Shown here in pieces: positions 10,967-17,943 of a stretch of DNA of 43,875 nt. The notes beneath the pieces were generated by a model that saw only the letters and a list, made by a program, of their open reading frames with translations, was not told the origin of the DNA and ran no database searches. Position 1 is the first letter of the stretch, and each line of letters begins with the position of its first letter. The position numbers were made by a program, and so were the translations under genes. Source of the stretch: CAYGWX01 sp964353855 [NCBI: uncultured bacterium]. GTDB lineage: Bacteria > Edwardsbacteria > CAYGWX01. The stretch is taken from positions 1 to 43,875 of the forward strand of contig CAYGWX010000010.1 of assembly GCA_964353855.1 (NCBI GenBank). The letters run 5' to 3'.

Positions 10967-12761
10967 GCGAACCCTTTGGGTTTCAGGTTTTATCCTTGTC
11001 GGGCTGGCCTCGGCAAGCTTTCCAGCGGGGGCTTACACGCTACTCAGGAATCCGGCACCCATATCCCGGGCCGATCTGATGGCCAAGGGGAAGTTAGACG
11101 CTGCCGGGAGGGTCATCGAGCCCAGGCTGGGGACCCAGCAGACGTTCTGGGTGCGGTTGCCCAACGACACCTTAGGGCTTATCTACCAATATGCCCAGAA
11201 ATCGGCGACGCTCCGGAGGACGGGGAGTCACTGCTACCTGTTCGTGGAAGACGGGACCCAGGTCCCAGATTCGATCCTGGACGGCCTGCAGGGGACCTAT
11301 GACACCCTCATCTATCCCACCTGCCGGAGGTTCTTCGGGGAGAAGTGGAATCCGGGGATAGACGGGGACAGCCTGATCACGATCCTCCTGTCCTCCAGCC
11401 TGCACACGGAATTCTATTTCTCGTCCTTCGACGAGATGACGGACAGCCTGGCGAAGACGAAGGGGCACCGCTCCAACGAGCGGGAGATGTTCTACCTTCG
11501 TCCCGGGGAGGATGTGATGCGCATGAAGGGATTGACGGCGCACTGCGAAGAACACCTGATCCACTGGTGGCAGAACCCTCCGGCGGAGCCCTGGCTGGTG
11601 GAGGGTTGCGCGATGTATGCCATGGACCTGTGCGGGTTCGGAAGCACGATCCGTGAGGTGTACGATTTTCAACAAAACGGGACCCTGAACCTGGCGGAGT
11701 GGCCATCGGGCGTTGTGGACCTTCCCCGTTACACGAACGAACCGATGGATGCGAGACGCGGGATGCAATATGCATTCCTGGCCTACCTGGCGGATAATTT
11801 CCCCGGCAGGAACCCCAGCGATCCGATGATCTACCACCTGGTGGCCCGAAGGGCGCTGGGGGACACGGCGTATTTCAAACCCTATGCCTACATGAATATT
11901 GCGGTAGCGCTCTGGGAGACCGGAGGACCGCCCTCTTTCCTCGATCCCTTCCAGCGCTGGACGGTGGCGAACTTCGTGAACGACACGACGCTCGTTGATC
12001 CGAACCCTCCCCCGGCGATGCCCCGGAAGCCATTCGGCTACCGCAAACCGCTGGGCGGCGATCCCAATTTCCATGTCCTCCCCACGGTGGAGTTCAAGAC
12101 GTTTCCAGATTCGGCCCGGATCGAGTTACGCTGGTACCAGCAGACCTATGTCCAGGTCTCAGCGGGCCTGCCGCAGCTCAAGGTGGAGGTTGTCCAGGAC
12201 ACCGCCTTCTGGAGGATCGAGGGGGCTCGCTATTGGGGGTTCGTCTATTGGGGGTACATCATCACCTCCACGAGCGCAGAGTTCGCCCCGGGAACGAACA
12301 CCATCGTCCAACATTGGACGCCGCCCTATTCATTTCAAACCACCGTCCTAAACCTCAATTCACAAACCAAGGCGTTCCGGATCATGGGTTCACTTCCGCA
12401 AGCCTATCCGGGGGGTCCCCCGATGCTCAGTGTCTTCGCTTACACACCCTTCAATCCCGGAGACACCACGATCAGCCGGTCGGCTTACGTTTTTCCGAAC
12501 CCCTTCAACCCGGAGCGGGGGAAATTACACTTCCGTTACGTACTGTCCGAGGCGAGCCAGGTGGACATCCGGGTCTACGACGCGGCAGGGAACCAGATCG
12601 CGGTGATAGCCAATCAGCAAGAGACCCTCCCGGGAATCTACAACAGCCAGGCCTGGGACGGAAGGAACTACCGGGGCATCCCGGTGGCCAACGGAGTATA
12701 CTTCGGACGGATGAAGATAGGGAAGGCGACGACGGGTGTCAAGATCGTGGTGATGAGATAA
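10944..12761 (+). CDS. Secreted metalloprotease-like protein with C-terminal type-A/FlgD-like sorting domain
   Basis: 605 aa from a TTG start at 10944, picked because AGGAGG (10931-10936) sits 7 nt upstream and the resulting N-terminus is a clean signal peptide. A GTG at 10914 is possible but worse. The start lies within the 3' end of the receptor gene (23-bp overlap). The middle resembles the M30/gluzincin group: AHCEEHLIHWW (H200, C201, H204) followed by WLVEGCAMYA (E220), where relatives have AHEFQHMI...WLNEG. The catalytic Glu of HExxH is replaced by Cys, so proteolysis is doubtful. The last 85 residues (FPNPFNPE, then VYDAAGNQ and NGVYFGRM) form the Ig-like sorting domain used by type IX-type secretion. 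Confidence 0.85.
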   Translation: MVLRQPFKRTLWVSGFILVGLASASFPAGAYTLLRNPAPISRADLMAKGKLDAAGRVIEPRLGTQQTFWVRLPNDTLGLIYQYAQKSATLRRTGSHCYLFVEDGTQVPDSILDGLQGTYDTLIYPTCRRFFGEKWNPGIDGDSLITILLSSSLHTEFYFSSFDEMTDSLAKTKGHRSNEREMFYLRPGEDVMRMKGLTAHCEEHLIHWWQNPPAEPWLVEGCAMYAMDLCGFGSTIREVYDFQQNGTLNLAEWPSGVVDLPRYTNEPMDARRGMQYAFLAYLADNFPGRNPSDPMIYHLVARRALGDTAYFKPYAYMNIAVALWETGGPPSFLDPFQRWTVANFVNDTTLVDPNPPPAMPRKPFGYRKPLGGDPNFHVLPTVEFKTFPDSARIELRWYQQTYVQVSAGLPQLKVEVVQDTAFWRIEGARYWGFVYWGYIITSTSAEFAPGTNTIVQHWTPPYSFQTTVLNLNSQTKAFRIMGSLPQAYPGGPPMLSVFAYTPFNPGDTTISRSAYVFPNPFNPERGKLHFRYVLSEASQVDIRVYDAAGNQIAVIANQQETLPGIYNSQAWDGRNYRGIPVANGVYFGRMKIGKATTGVKIVVMR

Positions 12762-12790
12762 TTGCAGTGCTGATGAAATAAAGGAGAGCC

Positions 12791-13690
12791 ATGAAACCGA
12801 GAACGATTATCGCCTTAAGCCTGGTCGTGGGTTCGGGCTTCTTCGCCCAAGCCCGGGGACAGACCGCGGACGGGGCCGCATTCCTGAAAATCGGAATGGG
12901 CGGAAGGGCGTTGGCCATGGGCGGGGCCTTCGTGGCGGTGGCGGATGAGGCCGGGGCCGGATACTGGAACCCGGCAGGGCTGGACCTGGTCCACCACACG
13001 AAGATGGAGGCGGGCTACTCGCGGCTTTCACTGGGCCGGCACTACGATACCGGGGCGTTCTCCCAACCCCTGGGGCGGTACGGGAGCCTGGGATTGGGCT
13101 GGATGCGATTCGGTGTGGACATGATCGAACTGAGGACCGGGGACACGTCGGCCCCGGACGGATACGGGAAGGACGATGAGAACGCTTATCTGGTATCTTA
13201 CAGCAAATCGGTCTTGGGGTTTCTGGGCGTGGGGATCACCGGGAAATACATCACCCAGAACCTGTTAGGGAAGCATGCCACAGCGACCGGGGCGGACCTT
13301 GGACTGCTCTTAAAGATGACCAACGGATGGTCGGTGGGCCTGGTGACCCAGAACATCGACGCGGATCTCAGTTGGCCCGGCGGACACAAGGACCCCCTTC
13401 CCAGGGTGACCAAGTGGGGCATCGCCTACCAAACCTTCGGCGGGAAGCTCATCGTCACCTGCGACCGGGTCAGCAGCAACCAGGAGCGTACGGAGATCCG
13501 GTTCGGAACGGAAGGGAAAGTCTCGCGGACCTGGAGCCTCCGTGGGGGATACGGACATGGAGAGGTCTCGCTGGGAACCGGAGTCCAGGCGCCTCTGCCC
13601 TGGGCCGCGACAAGGTTGGACTATGTTTTCGGAACGGACCGCCTGGGCCAACATCCCACGCACCGATTCGCCCTGGCCGTGTCCCTTTAA
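12791..13690 (+). CDS. PorV/PorQ-family outer-membrane protein
   Basis: 299 aa. Signal peptide (about 1-23), then the family hallmark FLKIGMGGRALAMGGAFVAV and YWNPAGL at the mature N-terminus, then repeated amphipathic beta strands of an FadL-like barrel. PorV and PorQ proteins are shuttle or docking partners of type IX secretion and often lie beside sorting-domain substrates, exactly as here (the substrate gene ends 29 bp upstream). AAGGAGAG provides the ribosome site. Last gene of the cluster; a hairpin terminator follows at 13723. Confidence 0.87.
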   Translation: MKPRTIIALSLVVGSGFFAQARGQTADGAAFLKIGMGGRALAMGGAFVAVADEAGAGYWNPAGLDLVHHTKMEAGYSRLSLGRHYDTGAFSQPLGRYGSLGLGWMRFGVDMIELRTGDTSAPDGYGKDDENAYLVSYSKSVLGFLGVGITGKYITQNLLGKHATATGADLGLLLKMTNGWSVGLVTQNIDADLSWPGGHKDPLPRVTKWGIAYQTFGGKLIVTCDRVSSNQERTEIRFGTEGKVSRTWSLRGGYGHGEVSLGTGVQAPLPWAATRLDYVFGTDRLGQHPTHRFALAVSL

Positions 13691-13722
13691 AGCCTGACGC
13701 AACAAAAGGTTGGATTCTTCCC

Positions 13723-13751
13723 AGAGCAAGACACATTTCGTGTCTTGCTCT
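13723..13751 (+). terminator. Hairpin terminator after the envelope cluster
   Basis: Perfect 12-bp stem AGAGCAAGACAC / GTGTCTTGCTCT with a 5-nt loop, followed by a short weak T tract (TTCATT). It separates the PorV-like gene from the thrS promoter. Confidence 0.75.
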
Positions 13752-13766
13752 TTCATTGACGGACAA

Positions 13767-13796
13767 TTGACAGAAGGGGGACAATTTTGTTATACT
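13767..13796 (+). promoter_or_regulatory. Consensus promoter of the thrS operon
   Basis: Perfect -35 TTGACA (13767-13772), 18-bp spacer and -10 TATACT (13791-13796); TTATAC at 17 bp is equivalent. Predicted start near 13803, about 3 nt before the thrS ATG at 13806, so a leaderless mRNA is expected. A second TTGAC lies 11 bp upstream (13756). Confidence 0.75.
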
Positions 13797-13805
13797 TTTA
13801 AGGCT

Positions 13806-15728
13806 ATGCAGAACATCAAGATAACTTTTCAAGGCAAAGCAACTTCGGAGGTTCCCAAGGGCACCCGGGTCCAGGACGTCCTGAAGAAGACTTATCCCGG
13901 TGAGGAGGGTTCTTTCCTGGCGGCCAAAGTCGATGGTGAGTTGGTGGATCTGGGATTCCCCTTAGAGAATGATGCAATGGTGGAACCGGTGAGCTTCGCG
14001 AGCCCGGACGGAAAAGATGTCCTCCGGCACAGCGCGTCCCATCTCATGGCCCAGGCCGTAAAAGAAATCTTCCCGGAAACGAAGCTGGCTATCGGACCAG
14101 CCATCGAGGACGGGTTCTATTACGATTTCGATCGAGACAAGGCTTTCACTCCTGAAGACCTTGGACGAATCGAAGATAGAATGTGCGAGATCGCACAGAG
14201 GAACCTTCTCTTGCACCGCGAGGAACTTTACAAGGAGGAGGCCCGGAAGCTCTTCGAGCAGACCGGGGAGACCTACAAAATGGAGCTGATCCGAGAGCTG
14301 GACGGCGAGAAGATAAGCTGCTACCGCCAGGGGAGCTTCGTGGACCTCTGCCGGGGACCTCATGTTGCCTCCACGGGCAGGATCAAGGTCTTCAAGCTCC
14401 TCTCTTTGGCCGGGGCCTACTGGCGTGGGGACGAAAGGAACCCCATGCTCCAGAGGATTTACGGCACAGCCTACGAGACAGAGGAGGATCTCAAGGCCCA
14501 CCTCGCACGGCTGGAGGAAATCGCCAAGAGGGACCACCGGAAGCTGGGCCGGGAGTTGGACCTGTTCAGCATCCACGACGAGGTCGGCGGCGGGCTGGTG
14601 CACTGGCATCCCAAGGGGGCAGCGATCAGGGATGCCATCGAAGCATACTGGAAGGAGGAGCACCGGCGGCGGGGCTACGAGGTGGTCTACACCCCACACA
14701 TAGCCAGCGAGGTCATCTACGAGAAGAGCGGCCACTTAGGAAACTACACGGACCTGATGTACTCTTCGATGGACATCGATGGGCGGCCGTTCCGGGTCAA
14801 GCCGATGAACTGTCCCGGTCACATCCTGATCTACAAGACCCGGCTGCGTTCTTACCGCGACCTTCCCATCCGTATGACGGAGATGGGCACCGTGTACCGA
14901 TACGAGCGTTCCGGCGTGCTCCACGGCCTTTTGCGGGTACGGGGGTTCACCATCGACGACGCCCACATCTTCTGCCGGCCGGACCAGGTGGAGTCAGAAA
15001 TTATGGGGGTGTTCGATTTCGCGGTCTCCTTCTTCCGGTCCTTCGGCTTCGAAGATCTAAAGCTTTACCTGGCAACCCGTCCGGAGAAATCGGTCGGGTC
15101 GGAGGAAGACTGGGATAAAGCCATCATGGTTCTGCGGGCCGCCTTAGAACATCGGGATTTAGCCTACCAAGTGGACGAGGGGGGGGGTGCTTTTTACGGA
15201 CCCAAAATCGACCTCAAGATCGTGGACCCGATGGGACGGGAGTGGCAGTGCACGACTATTCAGTTCGACTTCAATCTCCCGGAGCGGTTTGACATTACCT
15301 ACATCGATGAGGCGGGCAAAGCGGTGAGACCGTACATGGTCCACCGAGCATTGCTGGGCTCCCTAGAAAGGTTCTTCGCCCTGCTCATCGAGCGCTATGC
15401 CGGGGCGTTTCCCCTGTGGCTGGCGCCGGTGCAGGCCGTGGTGCTGCCCATCACGGATGGACAGTTCGATTATGCCCAAGCAGCTCTTCGGGACCTTCAG
15501 GGACAAGGGTTCCGTGCCGAGGTGGATTTACGTCACGAGAAAATCGGGGCCAAGATCCGTGATGCCGAAACCCAGAAGGTGCCGTACATGCTAGTGTTGG
15601 GAAAGCGTGAAATGGAGTCGGGGTCGCTTTCGGTGCGGAGGCATGGAAAGGGCGACTTGGGCAGTCTTCTAAAAGAGGAACTTTATGCTCGGATGCACCG
15701 CGAGGTGGACGAAAAGGCAACCGAGTGA
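13806..15728 (+). CDS. thrS: Threonine--tRNA ligase
   Basis: 640 aa from the ATG at 13806; an in-frame extension back to 13710 would run through the terminator and promoter. It charges tRNA-Thr and edits Ser-tRNA. Domains: TGS (1-62), editing domain with HSASH (H75, H79) and DLCRGPH, then the class II core with PMNCPGH (zinc-binding Cys), motif 2 around TVYRYERSG, and motif 3 VHRALLGSLERFF, and the anticodon-binding domain (about 535-635). All motifs are intact. Unlike E. coli thrS, there is no long regulatory leader: the promoter lies immediately upstream. First gene of the translation operon. Confidence 0.98.
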   Translation: MQNIKITFQGKATSEVPKGTRVQDVLKKTYPGEEGSFLAAKVDGELVDLGFPLENDAMVEPVSFASPDGKDVLRHSASHLMAQAVKEIFPETKLAIGPAIEDGFYYDFDRDKAFTPEDLGRIEDRMCEIAQRNLLLHREELYKEEARKLFEQTGETYKMELIRELDGEKISCYRQGSFVDLCRGPHVASTGRIKVFKLLSLAGAYWRGDERNPMLQRIYGTAYETEEDLKAHLARLEEIAKRDHRKLGRELDLFSIHDEVGGGLVHWHPKGAAIRDAIEAYWKEEHRRRGYEVVYTPHIASEVIYEKSGHLGNYTDLMYSSMDIDGRPFRVKPMNCPGHILIYKTRLRSYRDLPIRMTEMGTVYRYERSGVLHGLLRVRGFTIDDAHIFCRPDQVESEIMGVFDFAVSFFRSFGFEDLKLYLATRPEKSVGSEEDWDKAIMVLRAALEHRDLAYQVDEGGGAFYGPKIDLKIVDPMGREWQCTTIQFDFNLPERFDITYIDEAGKAVRPYMVHRALLGSLERFFALLIERYAGAFPLWLAPVQAVVLPITDGQFDYAQAALRDLQGQGFRAEVDLRHEKIGAKIRDAETQKVPYMLVLGKREMESGSLSVRRHGKGDLGSLLKEELYARMHREVDEKATE

Positions 15729-15760
15729 TCCCAACCTTTAGCAGGAAAGGAGATAAACCT

Positions 15761-16267
15761 ATCGTCAAGGAGGTGCGCGTCAATACCCAGATCCGAGCCC
15801 CCCAAGTCCGGCTGATCGGTTCGGATGGCCATCAGGTGGGGATTGTCGGGATGCGGGAGGCGTTAGCCAGGGCGCAGCAGGAGGGACTGGATCTGGTGGA
15901 AATTTCGGCTGAGGCCAATCCACCGGTTTGCAAGGTGATGAACTACGGGAAATACCACTACGAGCAGGAGAAGAAGGCCAAGCTCGCCAAGAAGAAGCAG
16001 CACGTCGTCAAGCTGAAGGAAGTGCGGCTGCGGCCGAAGACCGACGAGCACGATTACCAGTTTAAAATGCGTCAGGCCACGGACTTCCTGGCCTCCCATC
16101 ACCGCGTCAAGGTCACGATCAAGTTCCGGGGGAGGGAGATGACCCACCAAGAGTTTGGTCGTAAGATGATGGATCGCCTAATCGCGGACCTTAAAGAGGC
16201 GGGAAAGCCGGAGGGTTTTTCCCGGATGGAGGGCCAGTTCCTGGTCGCGACCTTCATCCCCAAATAG
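15761..16267 (+). CDS. infC: Translation initiation factor IF-3 (ATC start)
   Basis: 168 aa if started at the ATC at 15761, which has AAAGGAG upstream with an 8-nt gap and gives the N-terminus expected of IF-3 (VNTQIRAPQVRLIG). The only NTG option, GTG at 15725 inside the thrS stop, would add 12 non-conserved residues. Non-NTG starts (AUU/AUC/AUA) are a known hallmark of infC, because IF-3 discriminates against them and so limits its own synthesis. N-domain and C-domain are both complete (PPVCKVMNYGKYHYEQ linker region, then EVRLRPKTDEHD). Followed by rpmI and rplT in the classical order. Confidence 0.93.
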   Translation: MVKEVRVNTQIRAPQVRLIGSDGHQVGIVGMREALARAQQEGLDLVEISAEANPPVCKVMNYGKYHYEQEKKAKLAKKKQHVVKLKEVRLRPKTDEHDYQFKMRQATDFLASHHRVKVTIKFRGREMTHQEFGRKMMDRLIADLKEAGKPEGFSRMEGQFLVATFIPK

Positions 16268-16280
16268 CTAAGGATATCCT

Positions 16281-16475
16281 GTGCCAAAACAGAAAAGCAA
16301 TCGATCCGCTGCCAAGCGTTTCCGGGTGAGCGGAGGAAACAAGATAAAGAGAAGGAAAGCCTTTCACACTCACCTCCTTTCCAGCAAAACGCGCAAGCGC
16401 AAACGAAGCCTCAGGAAACCGGCCCTGGTGGGGAAGAGAGATCTCAAAAAGGTCCGGCGAATGTTGGGCCAATAA
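16281..16475 (+). CDS. rpmI: 50S ribosomal protein L35
   Basis: 64 aa, highly basic, typical L35: starts PKQKSNRSAAKRFR and ends with KKVRRMLGQ. GTG start with AAGGAT upstream, 13 bp after infC. Standard position in the infC-rpmI-rplT operon. Confidence 0.96.
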   Translation: MPKQKSNRSAAKRFRVSGGNKIKRRKAFHTHLLSSKTRKRKRSLRKPALVGKRDLKKVRRMLGQ

Positions 16476-16563
16476 CCTCAGAGGTTAACAGTTAAACCAT
16501 AGAATTTCAAGAGATATCCGGGTGGGCACGTAACCGCAGCAAGCTTTTATCCAAGGAGCGGGG

Positions 16564-16914
16564 ATGTCACGAGTTAAGACCGTTGTGGCGGGCAGACGGC
16601 GCCGGAGAAAGACCCTTACCGCCGCCAAAGGATATTGGGGAGGAAAACACCGACTCTACCAGTCGGCCAAGGAGGCCCTAATGAAGGCCGGCCAGGATGC
16701 CTACCGGGATCGACGGAAACGACGACGCGATTTCCGCCGGCTTTGGATCACCCGGCTCACGGCTGCAGCCGGACTTCATGGCCTTTCCTATAACGCCCTC
16801 ATCGCCGGAATCAAAAGAGCCGGAGTGGCCCTCGATCGGAAATTGATGGCGGACCTGGCCGTCACCGACCCCGAAGCATTCGCCAAGCTGGCCGAGGTTG
16901 CCAAAGGGGCGTAG
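16564..16914 (+). CDS. rplT: 50S ribosomal protein L20
   Basis: 116 aa. An early 23S assembly protein, basic N-terminal extension (MSRVKTVVAGRRRRRK, AKGYWGGKHRLYQSAKEA) and the conserved globular part DRRKRRRDFRRLWITR. AAGGAG precedes the ATG. The 88-bp gap after rpmI contains a short palindrome AACCTCAGAGGTT and could host L20 autoregulation as in other bacteria, but no specific L20-binding fold is evident. Confidence 0.97.
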   Translation: MSRVKTVVAGRRRRRKTLTAAKGYWGGKHRLYQSAKEALMKAGQDAYRDRRKRRRDFRRLWITRLTAAAGLHGLSYNALIAGIKRAGVALDRKLMADLAVTDPEAFAKLAEVAKGA

Positions 16915-16917
16915 CAG

Positions 16918-17943
16918 GTGACAGTCGAAGTCCTGCAGAACGAGCTCACCCGCCTGGAGAGAGAGGCTACCGGGGCCATAACCCAAGCTCAGGATGAGGA
17001 TGTCCTTCAAACCTTGAGGAATCAATGGCTGGGGCGTAAAGGCCAGCTGGCAACCCTTCTTAAAGCCCTGCCCGAACTCTCTCCTGAGGAACGTCCCACC
17101 TTCGGGAAACGCGCCAATTACCTCAAAGAGACCCTCACCTCTCTCCTGGACACAAAACTGAAGGAGCTTTCGACCCAAGCAGCAGAAAGAGTCTCCGCGA
17201 TCGACCTCACGCTTCCGGGACGGAGTCCGTGGTTGGGGCAAAAGCACCCTGTCACGCTGGTGATGGACCAAACCCGCGACATCTTTTTGGGGATGGGCTT
17301 CTCGACCGCTTTGGGGCCAGAAATTGAGACAGAATTTAACAATTTCGAAGCCCTAAATACCCCGGCGGATCATCCGGCGAGGGACGAACAGGATACATTT
17401 TACCTGGAGGACGGCAGGCTGCTGCGGACACATACCTCGCCTGTGCAAATTAGGACGATGCTGGCCCAGCGGCCCCCGGTGAGGGTCATCTGCATCGGAA
17501 GATGTTATCGCCGGGATGCGGTAGATGCCTCGCACTTTCCGATTTTTCATCAAATTGAAGGGCTTTATGTAGATGAAGGGGTGAATTTCCGAGACCTAAT
17601 TGGAAGTCTGGAGCTCTATTTTCGAAGGATGTTGGGGGCCGAAACCCGCATCCGGCTGATGCCTCATTTTTTTCCCTTCACAGAGCCGAGCGCCGAGGTC
17701 CATGTGACCTGCGTGATTTGCCGAGGCAGGGGATGCCGCACCTGCAAGGAGACCGGGTGGATAGAGATCGGGGGCTGTGGGATGGTGGACCCGGAGGTCT
17801 TCAAGGCCGTGCGCTATAATTCCGAGCGCTACACCGGTTTCGCGTTCGGCTGGGGAATCGAGCGCATTGCGATGATCAAATACGGAATCGAGGATATCCG
17901 GTTGTTTTATGAAAACGACCTGAGGTTTCTGGAGCAGTTTTAG
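16918..17943 (+). CDS. pheS: Phenylalanine--tRNA ligase alpha subunit
   Basis: 341 aa from a GTG 3 bp after rplT. The alpha chain carries the class II catalytic core of the heterotetrameric PheRS. It has an N-terminal coiled-coil arm (1-90), then HPVTLVMDQTRDIFLGMGF, GRCYRRDAVDASH (motif 2) and WGIERIAMIKYGI (motif 3). Two close CxxC pairs occur around residues 260-280 before GGCGMVDPEVF, as in many bacterial PheS. It ends directly against pheT. Confidence 0.97.
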   Translation: MTVEVLQNELTRLEREATGAITQAQDEDVLQTLRNQWLGRKGQLATLLKALPELSPEERPTFGKRANYLKETLTSLLDTKLKELSTQAAERVSAIDLTLPGRSPWLGQKHPVTLVMDQTRDIFLGMGFSTALGPEIETEFNNFEALNTPADHPARDEQDTFYLEDGRLLRTHTSPVQIRTMLAQRPPVRVICIGRCYRRDAVDASHFPIFHQIEGLYVDEGVNFRDLIGSLELYFRRMLGAETRIRLMPHFFPFTEPSAEVHVTCVICRGRGCRTCKETGWIEIGGCGMVDPEVFKAVRYNSERYTGFAFGWGIERIAMIKYGIEDIRLFYENDLRFLEQF

